Shown here piece after piece: positions 1-8,250 of a stretch of 64,000 nucleotides of DNA. The notes beneath the pieces were generated by a model that did no database searches, was not told the DNA's origin, and saw only the letters and a list, made by a program, of their open reading frames with translations. Source of the stretch: Mucilaginibacter pedocola (lineage in GTDB: Bacteria; Bacteroidota; Bacteroidia; Sphingobacteriales; Sphingobacteriaceae). The stretch lies in assembly GCF_002013915.1 (NCBI RefSeq), contig NZ_MBTF01000038.1, positions 1 through 64,000 on the forward strand, in the 5' to 3' direction. The position numbers and the translations under genes were made by a program. Positions within the stretch are counted from its first letter, which is position 1; each line of letters begins with the position of its first letter.

Positions 1-34
1 TCCTAAAATAGGTTGACACAAAAAGTGTTAACAA

Positions 35-442
35 ATGAAAGAACAAGAAGTTAAGGCCTATCAGAGAAAGACCCAAAAAGATTACAGTTTATCATTTAAA
101 CTGGAGATTGTAGACGCAGTAGAAAAAGGCGAACTTACTTACAAGCAGGCGCAGTTGCGTTATGGCATCCAGGGTAAAAGCACCGTGTTGGTTTGGTTGC
201 GAAAACATGGTAGATTAGATTGGAAAGAATCAGAAGCCATGAAAAGAGATACACCCAATAAGAAGATCCGGGAACTGGAAAAGAAGCTAAAGCGATTGGA
301 ACAAGAGAAAGAAGTTTTGAACCGAGCTATCGATATAGCCGACAGCCGGTTGAATACTGATATTAGAAAAAAGTATTTGAGCCTGTTGTCAGAAGCTACA
401 GAACAGGCTCGAAGCGAGACCGACGAACCGTTGGATTTGTAG
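35..442 (+). CDS. IS3-family transposase OrfA (helix-turn-helix subunit)
   Basis: This 135-residue protein is the DNA-binding part of the transposase. Residues about 15-60 form the helix-turn-helix typical of OrfA (YSLSFKLEIVDAVEKGE, then QAQLRYGIQGKSTVLVWLRK). Residues about 80-105 are a leucine-zipper-like coiled coil (ELEKKLKRLEQEKEVLNRAI) that normally mediates multimer formation. ATG at 35 follows an AT-rich stretch without a clear ribosome site. Codon 112 lies in an A AAA AAG slippery site, from which part of the ribosomes should move into the orfB frame. When translated alone, OrfA usually acts as a binding protein and regulator of transposition. Confidence 0.9.
   Translation: MKEQEVKAYQRKTQKDYSLSFKLEIVDAVEKGELTYKQAQLRYGIQGKSTVLVWLRKHGRLDWKESEAMKRDTPNKKIRELEKKLKRLEQEKEVLNRAIDIADSRLNTDIRKKYLSLLSEATEQARSETDEPLDL
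367..410 (+). promoter_or_regulatory. Programmed -1 frameshift site with stimulatory hairpin
   Basis: The heptamer A AAA AAG at 367-373 is in the correct phase for slippage from orfA (frame AGA AAA AAG) into orfB (AAA AAA G). Five bases downstream is a perfect 9-bp stem, GAGCCTGTT at 379-387 with AACAGGCTC at 402-410, around a 14-base loop. This is the standard layout of IS3-family frameshift signals. Confidence 0.85.
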
Positions 443-1260
443 CTAACGTTTTAGGATATAGCCGTCAATATTTCTATAAGCACTGCAAAGAGCAGGAGCA
501 AAAGAACGAACAGGAACTGCAAATAAAGCAGCTTGTTGACAAGGAGCGGAAAGTATTATCCCGTTTAGGTGGCAGAAAACTTCATCATCAGATCAGAGAT
601 AGCTTGCAAGCGCAGGAGATCAAGTTTGGGCGGGATAAACTGTTTGCCCTGTTAAAGAAAAATGGGATGCTGATATTGCCTAAACGCAGATACATACAAA
701 CCACCATGTCAAAGCATTGGCTAAGAAAATACCCTAACCTGGTTAAAGATATCGTTGTAAAACGTCCCGATGAGGTATGGGTAAGTGATATTACCTATCT
801 CAAAACAGATGAGGGCAATTGTTATCTGAATATGGTGACCGATGCTTATAGCAGGAAGATAATGGATTATGCGATAGCTGATAACATGGAAGCGGCACAA
901 ATGAAGCAGGCCTTTCAAATGGCTATCAGGAACAGAAAAAACAGGCAGCACCAACTTATACATCATTCAGACCGGGGGATGCAGTACTGTAGTGCAGAAT
1001 ATGTAAGTATCGCAAATCAGCATCAGATCAAAATCAGCATGACTGAAAATGGAGATCCTTATGAGAATGCACTGGCTGAACGGATGAATAGAACTTTAAA
1101 GGAAGAGTTTGGCTTAGGCAACGTACTAAAATCAAAATTGCATGCAAAATTATTAACAGAAGAAGCTGTTGATCTGTACAATAATTACCGGCCGCATTTA
1201 TCTTTGAAGATGAAAACACCTCAAAGTGTTTATAAACAAAAATCCCAGCTACTCACGTAA
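367..1260 (+). CDS. IS3-family transposase OrfB (DDE integrase), made by -1 frameshift as OrfAB
   Basis: The orfB frame is open from base 367 to the stop at 1260 and has no ATG before the catalytic region, so it is expected as the C-terminal part of an OrfAB fusion. The rve integrase core shows the three acidic residues: Asp in VWVSDITYL, Asp in HHSDRGMQY and Glu in NALAERMNRTLK. The upstream part (HHQIRDSL through GRDKLFALLKKNGM) is the HTH_21-like linker. A TTG at 604 could start a shorter product, but family knowledge and the slippery site favour the fusion. No internal stop or deletion is seen. Confidence 0.88.
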   Translation, partial: KKVFEPVVRSYRTGSKRDRRTVGFVANVLGYSRQYFYKHCKEQEQKNEQELQIKQLVDKERKVLSRLGGRKLHHQIRDSLQAQEIKFGRDKLFALLKKNGMLILPKRRYIQTTMSKHWLRKYPNLVKDIVVKRPDEVWVSDITYLKTDEGNCYLNMVTDAYSRKIMDYAIADNMEAAQMKQAFQMAIRNRKNRQHQLIHHSDRGMQYCSAEYVSIANQHQIKISMTENGDPYENALAERMNRTLKEEFGLGNVLKSKLHAKLLTEEAVDLYNNYRPHLSLKMKTPQSVYKQKSQLLT

Positions 1261-1280
1261 CTGGGACTATCGTAAAATCT

Positions 1281-1297
1281 GTCAACTTATTTCAGGA
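1281..1297 (-). repeat. Right terminal inverted repeat of the IS3 element
   Basis: The reverse complement of this stretch matches bases 1-17 at 15 of 17 positions. The TCA at 1292-1294, within the repeat, supplies the TGA stop of the neighbouring minus-strand reading frame. Confidence 0.8.
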
Positions 1298-1672
1298 CGA
1301 TTCAGGGATATAAAGCGTTGATTCAGAATACACAAAACATTCCGTTTGTTCTCTTCCGCTCCTGCGCCGCCACGTAGGGCTAATGCCTTTTAGGGAAGTT
1401 AGGCTTCTGAAATTGTGATATCGAGTTCGAGCATGTGATATCCAAAATTCAAATAAAATTGAATCATATTTATCAAGCAATTCTATTTCATGATCACCTA
1501 AAACCAAGCACATGCGCAATTCGTTTAACAACCGTTGTTGAAACGCTATTAGATTTTCCAAAGACTGTTTGTCACTATTAGCGCTCCTTAATTGGTCACA
1601 TATCAAATGAGTAGTTACTGAAAGTTGTCGTTTTATTTGAAGTAACAAAAGATAACGCAGATCATTGCTCAT
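1292..1672 (-). CDS. Hypothetical protein, 3' end replaced by the IS element
   Basis: I do not recognise this 126-residue protein. Its first 90 residues are hydrophilic and helical (QIKRQLSVTTHL, QSLENLIAFQQRLLNELRM, IELLDKYDSILFEFW). The last 35 residues are rich in Arg, Ser and Thr, and look like read-through of non-coding DNA. The final Ser codon and the stop come from the terminal repeat of the IS, so the original C-terminus is lost or lies left of the window. It may be a disrupted gene remnant. No neighbour suggests a role. Confidence 0.4.
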   Translation of the reverse strand: MSNDLRYLLLLQIKRQLSVTTHLICDQLRSANSDKQSLENLIAFQQRLLNELRMCLVLGDHEIELLDKYDSILFEFWISHARTRYHNFRSLTSLKGISPTWRRRSGREQTECFVYSESTLYIPESS

Positions 1673-1825
1673 AAAGCTTGTGATATTATAAAATTATTGT
1701 GTAACTATCAAAATGGCCTTTTTGATCAAATGTTATCCATCAGCCTCAAATAAATATGCTCTGTCCGCGATGTTATCTAACCGCCAATGGCCCCGTGCAA
1801 CCTGCCGGGTGCTCATTTAATTTGT

Positions 1826-2524
1826 TCATGCTTTCATATTTACGCCAAATAACAGCCCTACTAAAGCGGATGCCCCCATCGCGAAAGTGCCCCAGATACA
1901 AATACGTATGATCGCCCGCAGGATGCCCGAGCCCCCGGTTTTTGCCGCAATTGCCCCGGAAAGCGCTAAGAAAATAATAGAACAGCAATATTGATAATAC
2001 ACCATTACAGATATCGGCGCAAATATCGATACCAATACCGGTAAAGCGCCGCCTGCCGTGAAAGCTAATGCAGATGCAAAAGCAGCAGTAAACGGCCTTG
2101 CCTGGGTTATTTCGTTTATCCCCAGTTCGTCCCTTGCGTGGGCTTCCAGTGCATTGTGGGCAGTTAACTGCATGGCAACTTGCCTGGCCAATTCGGGTGT
2201 CAAACCCCTTTTTTCGTAGATCTCGCTAAGCTCTTCTAATTCAGCTTCCGGCATTTCTGCCAATTCGGCCGTCTCCCGTTTAAGGTCGGAGGTTTCTACA
2301 TCTGCCTGAGAACTAACAGATACATATTCGCCTGCCGCCATAGACATTGCACCTGCCACTACACCTGCTATAGCGGCCAAAACAATAGGCCCGCGGGTTT
2401 GGCTTGCAGCCGCAATACCTATTGCCAGGCTGGTTGTAGATAGTATGCCATCATTTGCACCTAATACTGCTGCACGCAGCCAGCCGCTACGCGTTATAAA
2501 ATGCTTTTCTGTTGGGGTATTCAT
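1826..2524 (-). CDS. VIT1/CCC1-family (nodulin-21-like) metal transporter
   Basis: This 232-residue membrane protein belongs to the VIT1/CCC1 family, which moves Fe2+ or Mn2+ across membranes. The family start motif GANDGILSTTSLAIG is at about residues 23-37. A second membrane stretch around 43-65 holds AIAGVVAGAMSMAAGEYVSVSS, another family hallmark. A charged Glu-rich cytoplasmic domain of about residues 75-135 (AELEELSEIYEKRG) corresponds to the metal-binding part of plant VIT1. Three more hydrophobic segments follow between about 145 and 230. The length is normal. It stands alone, 34 bases after the kinase gene stop. Substrate choice between iron and manganese cannot be read from sequence. 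Confidence 0.87.
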   Translation of the reverse strand: MNTPTEKHFITRSGWLRAAVLGANDGILSTTSLAIGIAAASQTRGPIVLAAIAGVVAGAMSMAAGEYVSVSSQADVETSDLKRETAELAEMPEAELEELSEIYEKRGLTPELARQVAMQLTAHNALEAHARDELGINEITQARPFTAAFASALAFTAGGALPVLVSIFAPISVMVYYQYCCSIIFLALSGAIAAKTGGSGILRAIIRICIWGTFAMGASALVGLLFGVNMKA

Positions 2525-2557
2525 TTTTAATTTTATGCCGATAGGTTATGCGTTGAG

Positions 2558-3808
2558 TTAGAAATGTATTAAAAAGTTATGGGTGCCATCTGTAAATTCA
2601 TAACCCAAATTCCAATTATATAGGGCGCATATATTTTTTGCTATAGTTAACCCTAATCCCGTTCCTTCCGAAAGCCTGCCCTTCCTAAACCTGTTGAAAA
2701 TAGCCGAACTATCAAGCTGATTTGCAGATCCGGTATTTTGTATTTTTAACTCTTGTGCGTTCAGCCAGATGCTAATGGTTCCGCCATTTATATTGTGCCT
2801 GATAGCATTACTAAACAAATTATTCAATAAAATATCCATCAGGTATTTACTCGTCTTGATTTTTTTAAGTGATAAATTTTTATCTATAACAAGATCCTTC
2901 GCCCGCATTAGCTCTTGAAATTGCACCATCTTGTCTGCAACTAACTGATCAAGCTCAATATCTTCAACATCGGGCACAAGGTTATGCTCAATTTTCACTA
3001 ATAACAACAAGGCGTGTTTCAATCTCGAAAGCTTGCTTGTAGCGCTGTAAATATCATTTATTTGATCAAGATGCTCCTTTTGCAAAGTATCGTCCTGTAT
3101 AAGCGTGTCAAGTTTCGACCGAATGACGGCCAGCGGCGTCATCATCTCGTGCGAGGCATCTTCGGTAAATTTTTTAAGATTTTCATACTCGTTTTGCGCC
3201 CGCTCCACCATTGCCTCTACGGCACCGTCAAGCTCTGTAAACTCGTTAACTGCAGTTTTTGCGCGACCGTAATTACCCGAGCGCGTAATATCGAACGCTT
3301 TTAATTGGTTTAAAATACTGTAAAACGGCTGCCAGAGCCCGTTTATAAAATACCGGTTAGCTAAAAACAGTATGCCTAAAAGCACTACGGCCAATAGCAG
3401 CGTTATAGTTGTGATAACCTGAACGAGGCCCTCAGCGCCCTCACGCGATATAATGATCACAAATTTATAGCTATCCCCCTTCAAAAAAAGTTCGCCCTCT
3501 ACTGCCCTACCCGCCTTGTAGCCTATTTTTTGGGGTACATGGTAAATGGTATCGAAAAAGCGGGTAGGCGTGTGCCTGTTAATGCTTTTTAGAAACTCGG
3601 TTTGGTCGTCGTCGAAATTAGAAGCCGCCGGGAGCTTTTGCTCAACATTAACAAAACTTATCAGCTCCGACACCTCTTCAGACAAATGCTCGTCGAGCAT
3701 GCCGGAAGCTATACTGCTTATTGCAAAATAATATATAACTGCCCCGGTAAGCAGTACTGATACTGTAATCAGGATGCTTACTTTATTGTAATGCGAGGTT
3801 AGTTTCAT
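2558..3808 (-). CDS. Sensor histidine kinase of an OmpR-type two-component system
   Basis: This 416-residue membrane kinase has a transmembrane helix at about 10-32, an extracytoplasmic sensor of about 95 residues, and a second helix at about 131-152. The dimerisation and phosphoacceptor box is FTEDASHEMMTPLAVIRSK with His220. The ATPase domain has the N box NNLFSNAIRHN near 330-339 and the G box GTGLGLTIAKN near 382-392. No clear HAMP pattern is visible. The ATG overlaps the stop of the response regulator gene by four bases (ATGA), so the two are translationally coupled. The signal is unknown; similar kinases in Bacteroidota often respond to envelope stress or metals. Confidence 0.9.
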   Translation of the reverse strand: MKLTSHYNKVSILITVSVLLTGAVIYYFAISSIASGMLDEHLSEEVSELISFVNVEQKLPAASNFDDDQTEFLKSINRHTPTRFFDTIYHVPQKIGYKAGRAVEGELFLKGDSYKFVIIISREGAEGLVQVITTITLLLAVVLLGILFLANRYFINGLWQPFYSILNQLKAFDITRSGNYGRAKTAVNEFTELDGAVEAMVERAQNEYENLKKFTEDASHEMMTPLAVIRSKLDTLIQDDTLQKEHLDQINDIYSATSKLSRLKHALLLLVKIEHNLVPDVEDIELDQLVADKMVQFQELMRAKDLVIDKNLSLKKIKTSKYLMDILLNNLFSNAIRHNINGGTISIWLNAQELKIQNTGSANQLDSSAIFNRFRKGRLSEGTGLGLTIAKNICALYNWNLGYEFTDGTHNFLIHF

Positions 3809-4482
3809 TTATCAGTAAACTTATACCCGATACCATAAATCGATTTGAGGTACTCGGTTGCCTGTGCATCTAAAAGTTTCTTACGGAGATTTTTTACGTG
3901 TGAATATAAAAAATCAAAATTATCGTGCATATCCATTTCGTCGCCCCATAAGTGTTCTGCTATTGCCGTTTTTGAAACCACCTTACCCTTATTTGCAATA
4001 AAGTATAGCAGCATATCATATTCTTTTCGGGTAAGTATTATCTCGTTACCATTAATAAGCACATTCCGTCCATTCAGGTCTATTGTAATTTCGTTGAAAA
4101 CTAACAGGTTGTTGTTATTGCCGGCCCGTCGCCTGAATACCGCAAAAATACGTGCCTTTAATTCGGCCAGGTGAAAGGGTTTTACCAGGTAATCATCTGC
4201 ACCTATGTTTAGGCCCTTCAGCCTATCGTCTAAAGAGTTACGGGCCGAAATAATGATGACCGCTTCGCTGCGCATCTCTTTCCTTAGATAATTAAGCACT
4301 TCAAAGCCCTCGCCGTCGGGCAAGCCAATATCCAGCAAAACAAAATCGTAATTGTAGCACGATAATTTGTAAACAGCACCCGCCAGATCTGTACAAGCTT
4401 CGCATACATTATTGTCTTCGCTTAAATAACTCAGCATATTCTGCCGCAGGGCTTGCTCGTCTTCTACTATAAGTATTTTCAT
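3805..4482 (-). CDS. OmpR/PhoB-family response regulator
   Basis: The 225-residue regulator has a receiver domain (residues 1-115: acidic pair in VEDEQ, phosphoacceptor Asp51 in FVLLDIGLPDG, and Lys in LVKPFHLAEL). A winged-helix DNA-binding domain covers residues about 125-222 (LTRKEYDMLLYFIANKGKVV, SHVKNLRKKL, SIYGIGYKF). It lies directly upstream of its kinase with a four-base overlap. The cytochrome gene at 4663 is divergently transcribed and shares the 180-base intergenic region, so it is one possible target. Confidence 0.92.
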   Translation of the reverse strand: MKILIVEDEQALRQNMLSYLSEDNNVCEACTDLAGAVYKLSCYNYDFVLLDIGLPDGEGFEVLNYLRKEMRSEAVIIISARNSLDDRLKGLNIGADDYLVKPFHLAELKARIFAVFRRRAGNNNNLLVFNEITIDLNGRNVLINGNEIILTRKEYDMLLYFIANKGKVVSKTAIAEHLWGDEMDMHDNFDFLYSHVKNLRKKLLDAQATEYLKSIYGIGYKFTDK

Positions 4483-4662
4483 AAAAAAAATCGTTCCTGT
4501 ATACCCGGAACAGCAGATCTACCGGACGGCTATTTTAATGAATTAATCTGAAAACAATCTGTATTTGGCTGTTCATCCTCAGAAATTTAAAGTTAAAGTA
4601 CCGATCCAGTTTATATTCAGAATCACACAATAATTTTAATAAACAAAATACCAATTACCGAT

Positions 4663-5322
4663 ATGGACACTCCGCAACCTAATACTTTGATGCCCCGGGT
4701 AGCAAAAACTTATTCGGCCCCATTGCGCGCATGGCATTGGTTAAATATGCTTGTTATTACAGGCTCACTCGCCACTGTGATCATAAACGCTACCATTACC
4801 GATGATAGGGCCAACAGTACACTTATAAAAACCGAATTGCAAAGATCGGGCGCTATTATTACTGATGACCAGGCGAGGCAGGCAGCCCATGCTTTAGGTG
4901 ATAGTGTATGGGGAATACACATATATTTTGGCTATGCATTAACCATATTACTGATCGCCAGGCTTGTTTTAGAATGGTTTCAGTTGGCCGACCAAAAGCT
5001 GATCCGAAAAGTCAAAACAGCTTATCATCAATATAAAACAGTAAAAGAACAGCGGCAAAGATCCCGGCACGAATTTGCTGTAAAAACCCTGTATGCTGCG
5101 TTTTACCTTTTATTGATAATTATGGCCATTACGGGGCTTTTCCTTGCTTTCGAAGACGCCCTTGCGGCTTACAGATCTATAAGACATTCGGTTAAAGAAG
5201 TACACGGCTTTTGTATGTACCTTATAATAGCATTTGTAATAGTACATATAGCGGGCGTAGTAATTGCCGAAAAAACCGATAGCAAGGGTATTGTATCTGA
5301 CATGATCAATGGCGGTAATTAA
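4663..5322 (+). CDS. Cytochrome b561-type membrane protein (hydrogenase cytochrome b-like)
   Basis: This 219-residue protein resembles the four-helix diheme b-type cytochromes (Ni/Fe-hydrogenase CybH and cytochrome b561 group), which pass electrons between quinones and periplasmic partners. Candidate heme ligands are His25 in RAWHWLNM, His86 in WGIHIYFGY, His181 in KEVHGFCMY and His195 in IVHIAGVV. Hydrophobic helices lie at about 27-46, 85-105, 142-163 and 184-203. No hydrogenase gene is nearby. Its 3' end faces the ApbE/Rieske operon, so it may be the membrane electron donor for that redox set; this is inference from position only. Confidence 0.8.
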   Translation: MDTPQPNTLMPRVAKTYSAPLRAWHWLNMLVITGSLATVIINATITDDRANSTLIKTELQRSGAIITDDQARQAAHALGDSVWGIHIYFGYALTILLIARLVLEWFQLADQKLIRKVKTAYHQYKTVKEQRQRSRHEFAVKTLYAAFYLLLIIMAITGLFLAFEDALAAYRSIRHSVKEVHGFCMYLIIAFVIVHIAGVVIAEKTDSKGIVSDMINGGN

Positions 5323-5338
5323 ATGTATTTACCTCATG

Positions 5339-5374
5339 CTTTGCCCCCCAATCGGTGCAAAGCCTTCTCTTTTT
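5339..5374 (+). terminator. Weak terminator-like hairpin after the cytochrome gene
   Basis: CTTTGC at 5339-5344 pairs with GCAAAG at 5357-5362 and is followed by a T-rich stretch (TTCTCTTTTT). The stem is short. It lies between two convergent genes. Confidence 0.35.
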
Positions 5375-5395
5375 ACTGACTTGCCGATAGCGCTG

Positions 5396-6619
5396 TTATT
5401 TAAACTTTAAGGCCAGCGTAACAATATTTGAAGTAAGGCCGGTAGAGCGCATATAATGGCCTGCCCTTAACTCCAACGATGTTAAATGCTGAGAACCAAA
5501 CACACCATTTGGTGGCGACAGCCTCAAATTTGCACCTACAAAGTTGCTGTGCAAACTGGAGAGGTCGTAATCGCTGGTGTAATATGTAGCCGATGGGTCG
5601 TGCCGACCGTAAGGTGCAAAATACCTGGTGCCTACCTGTGTGTTATACCGGTAAAAAGGGCTTACCGAAACAAATGAAGTTAGCTTCACCGGGATCTCGA
5701 CCTCTGCCGTATTGGCTCGTATTCCCCAGTTATCCATATAATACCTGTAGAAGGTGCGAATTATGAAATGATCGTCCAGAAAGTAATTGAACCGCAACCC
5801 AATAGGCAGCTTGTAACGGCTATCGGGCAAATTCTCAACTCTTACAGATCCGTCGGTAAAGTAATCGCGCTGATATTTGGTGGCCAATAAACCGTGTTGA
5901 TAAGATGGTTCAACAATAAACGCCATCTGCAACCGCTGCGTTAAAACCTGCGATAACGAAAACGAAGTACTGAAAGAATTACGGGGTTTATAGTCTACCG
6001 GACGATCATCATCATGACCGGAACCCGAGCCATAACCCGCCGGCCTAAGTTCCACCGGCAATATAACCTTCCAGGTATCTAAAAACACCTGTGCTTTAAA
6101 ATCGAACTGCGTATTTTTATTGTGCGATAAGCGCGTTAGGTTAATGCCACCACCAAACGACTGATAGTCGAACTCGCGCGAATAAGAACCTGTTAAACCA
6201 AAAGCATTGCCGGTTTTGTCGTTAGACACAGTCCAGTTAAGGGATGGATAGATGCGCATATCCTGCCTTGATGCGGAAGATATGCTGTTAGGGTCGATCT
6301 TGTCTGACGAAGCTGAAGTGTAATGATCAACACCTAATTCGAAATTGAAGGTATGTTTCTTGCCCGACCGGCTGTAGCGCGACATCTGCAGATCCAGAGT
6401 ATTGGCAAAATCGGTTAACTTTTCGGTACCTATACCACCTGTAACAGCAGAGTTATTACCATCCTGGCTGTAATAGGCCGATACAAAATTTACTTCATCA
6501 ACTTTAAGTTTACGTGCCTCATAATTGGTAGTATCTTTTACGGGCTGAGGCTTAGTTTGCGCGTGCGATGCCAATATGCCCAAATACATGGCAATTACAC
6601 CTAAATATAATTTTTTCAT
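5396..6619 (-). CDS. DUF3570 outer-membrane-like protein
   Basis: This 407-residue protein has a signal peptide (MKKLYLGVIAMYLGILASHA, cut near residue 20). The rest alternates hydrophobic and polar residues with frequent aromatic ends (SPFYRYNTQVGTRYFAPY, LELRAGHYMRSTG), as in a beta-barrel. I place it in the DUF3570 family, which regularly accompanies DUF4266 and ApbE genes. It is the last gene of a five-gene run (14 bases after DUF4266). A likely role is an outer-membrane partner of a flavinylated or otherwise redox-active periplasmic system; the exact function is not known. Confidence 0.8.
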   Translation of the reverse strand: MKKLYLGVIAMYLGILASHAQTKPQPVKDTTNYEARKLKVDEVNFVSAYYSQDGNNSAVTGGIGTEKLTDFANTLDLQMSRYSRSGKKHTFNFELGVDHYTSASSDKIDPNSISSASRQDMRIYPSLNWTVSNDKTGNAFGLTGSYSREFDYQSFGGGINLTRLSHNKNTQFDFKAQVFLDTWKVILPVELRPAGYGSGSGHDDDRPVDYKPRNSFSTSFSLSQVLTQRLQMAFIVEPSYQHGLLATKYQRDYFTDGSVRVENLPDSRYKLPIGLRFNYFLDDHFIIRTFYRYYMDNWGIRANTAEVEIPVKLTSFVSVSPFYRYNTQVGTRYFAPYGRHDPSATYYTSDYDLSSLHSNFVGANLRLSPPNGVFGSQHLTSLELRAGHYMRSTGLTSNIVTLALKFK

Positions 6620-6633
6620 TTTTTGCCTTAGGT

Positions 6634-6861
6634 TTAGTTACATCCGCATCCACCACCACTTTTGCCACCATTGGCACCCGAACCACCTTCGCGGTACAGT
6701 TGAAAACTTTGTTCGAACTTTTGCGATTTGCGGGCCGTGAGGTCCATCTCGCTATCGTTCAAACGGTTTTTCTGGTATGGCTTAACCGATACACAGGAGC
6801 AGAAACTAACCATTGCAACCAGGCAAATGATAATAGTTGATCGTAGGGGCTTTTTTATCAT
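6634..6861 (-). CDS. DUF4266 small lipoprotein with Cys-rich C-terminus
   Basis: This 75-residue protein has a lipoprotein signal (MIKKPLRSTIIICLVAMVSF, lipid Cys at about residue 23 in CSCVSVKPYQK). The middle contains the conserved NDSEMDL segment. The C-terminus is Gly-rich and ends GGGCGCN, a hallmark of DUF4266. The two C-terminal cysteines may bind metal or take part in redox chemistry with the thioredoxin encoded two genes upstream. The ATG follows the ApbE stop with no gap, so translation is probably coupled. Function is unknown; association with ApbE and DUF3570 is a recurring pattern. Confidence 0.8.
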   Translation of the reverse strand: MIKKPLRSTIIICLVAMVSFCSCVSVKPYQKNRLNDSEMDLTARKSQKFEQSFQLYREGGSGANGGKSGGGCGCN

Positions 6862-7812
6862 TTATTTAATGTTAATATTTTTTGAAGTATAGAGTTTGTT
6901 ATCGTCAGTTATGATCACACACGCCACATTGTCGAGCTGATCTACAAGGTTCAATCCCACGCGGGCACCCATAACCGTAACCGGGGTGGCCAGGGCATCG
7001 GCAAGTTCAGCACTGGGGCAAATAATGCTCACGCTTTTTATCCCGCTAACAGGCAGGCCGGTTTTAGGATCGATAGTGTGCGAGTAGCGCCTACCATCAA
7101 TAATTACATACTTGGCATAGTTGCCCGAGGTAGCGATAGCCATATTGCTTATATTAAGCGTAGAAAAAGGCGTGGCTTCCTGATCGGGATCGGCAATGGC
7201 TATGGTCCAAGGCTTGCCATTGGGTTGTGTACCCCAGGTAACCAGGTCGCCGGCGGCATTCACAATTCCGCTTTCAACGCCGCTGCGTTTAAGTACACTT
7301 TTTGCCATATCAGCGGCATACCCTTTTCCAATGCCGCCAAACCCAATGCGCATTCCTTTTTCTTTTAAAAACACAGTACTGTTATCCGCGTCGAGTATCA
7401 CGTTCTTGTAATTGATCAGCCTTACTGATGCCGCCGCCGTAGCAGCATCAGGCAGGGCTTTCATATTCAAATCGAAGTTCCACAGGCTTTTATCTATAGA
7501 ACCATAAGTAATATCGAACGCTCCTTGGGTAAGAACGGATATTCTTATCGAGCGTGCTATAAGCTCTAAAACCTCTCTATCTACCCTAACCGGTTTAATA
7601 CCGGCTTTGGCATTTATCTGATTGGTTTGGCTGTCATCGCTAAATGTGGTAAGCAGCCTTTCTATCCGCTGTATTTCGGCAATGGCAAGATCTATACGGT
7701 CTTCGGCCCACTGTTTATCTGCCGACACCACGCTTATTTCGAAGCGGTTACCCATTAATTTGAGCACCCGTTTATGCACCACCATAGTAGGCGCTAACTC
7801 AATGTCCGGCAT
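6862..7812 (-). CDS. apbE: FAD:protein FMN transferase (ApbE family)
   Basis: ApbE attaches FMN from FAD to a Thr or Ser of target proteins outside the cytoplasm. This 316-residue copy has the usual blocks: MGNRFEISVV near the start, FGGIGKGYAAD near 175, GIVNAAGDLVTWG near 200, the SHTIDPKTGLPV block near 250, and the magnesium-site stretch ADALATPVTVMG near 280. No signal peptide or lipobox is visible at the chosen ATG, which is unusual, since most ApbE proteins are exported. The start overlaps the thioredoxin gene by 14 bases and no better upstream start is seen. The target protein is not evident in the operon. Confidence 0.92.
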   Translation of the reverse strand: MPDIELAPTMVVHKRVLKLMGNRFEISVVSADKQWAEDRIDLAIAEIQRIERLLTTFSDDSQTNQINAKAGIKPVRVDREVLELIARSIRISVLTQGAFDITYGSIDKSLWNFDLNMKALPDAATAAASVRLINYKNVILDADNSTVFLKEKGMRIGFGGIGKGYAADMAKSVLKRSGVESGIVNAAGDLVTWGTQPNGKPWTIAIADPDQEATPFSTLNISNMAIATSGNYAKYVIIDGRRYSHTIDPKTGLPVSGIKSVSIICPSAELADALATPVTVMGARVGLNLVDQLDNVACVIITDDNKLYTSKNINIK

Positions 7813-8239
7813 TGGTAACTTCGCTTATCTGGGCAACAAATTTATCGGGCGTAACATTAGGGAAGCCATCCCACTTCTTCAGCACCTTGCCATTTTCGTC
7901 AATGAGCAAGGTAAGCGGAAACTCCCCTTCGGGGTTATACTTATCGGCCAAGGCTTCGTTACGTTTTACCTGGTCTTTGGGTAACTGGTTCTTTTTTTGC
8001 CTCGGAAAATCGGCACGCACCAACACCAGGTGCCCGGCAGCATAATCTTCGAACGTTTTAGTCTCTAAGATCTCTTTGCGTGTACGTATGCAGGGGCCGC
8101 ACCAATCGCTCCCCGAAAAATTTACAACGATGAACTTATGAGATCTTTGAGCTTCTTTTTGAGCCTCATTAAAATCTCCCGACCAGTTAACCTCCGGCGT
8201 AACAAACGCCAGCATAATTATTGCAAATAAATATTTCAT
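7799..8239 (-). CDS. Thioredoxin-family protein, exported
   Basis: The 146-residue protein has an N-terminal signal (MKYLFAIIMLAFVTP) and a thioredoxin fold with the active site SDWCGPCIRTRKEIL at about residues 45-59. The cis-Pro loop is in GEFPLTLLID. It most resembles the DsbD-gamma or thioredoxin_7 type, which keeps periplasmic thiols reduced. It sits between the Rieske and ApbE genes (11-base gap upstream, 14-base overlap downstream), so it probably serves the cysteines of DUF4266 or the Rieske protein. That partner assignment is inference. Confidence 0.87.
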   Translation of the reverse strand: MKYLFAIIMLAFVTPEVNWSGDFNEAQKEAQRSHKFIVVNFSGSDWCGPCIRTRKEILETKTFEDYAAGHLVLVRADFPRQKKNQLPKDQVKRNEALADKYNPEGEFPLTLLIDENGKVLKKWDGFPNVTPDKFVAQISEVTNAGH

Positions 8240-8250
8240 GCTTAATTTTT

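Larger units (their letters stand above)
1..1297 (+). mobile_element. IS3-family insertion sequence (IS150-like)
   Basis: The element carries orfA and orfB of an IS3-type transposase between imperfect terminal inverted repeats. The left end begins TCCTAAAATAGGTTGAC at base 1. The reverse complement of 1281-1297 reads TCCTGAAATAAGTTGAC, which matches at 15 of 17 positions. The left boundary may lie one or two bases outside the window, so no target duplication can be scored. The frameshift signal, both reading frames and the catalytic residues are intact, so the copy is probably active. The last codons of the minus-strand gene at 1292-1672 run into the right repeat, so the element landed in or at the end of that gene. 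Confidence 0.9.

Noticed and set aside
721..1219. Antisense reading frames inside the transposase
   Set aside because: They are shadows of orfB, with low-complexity translations and no start context.
6634..6861. DUF4266 SGAN segment as an ApbE flavinylation site
   Set aside because: The accepting Thr or Ser at the end of the SGAT-type motif is missing.
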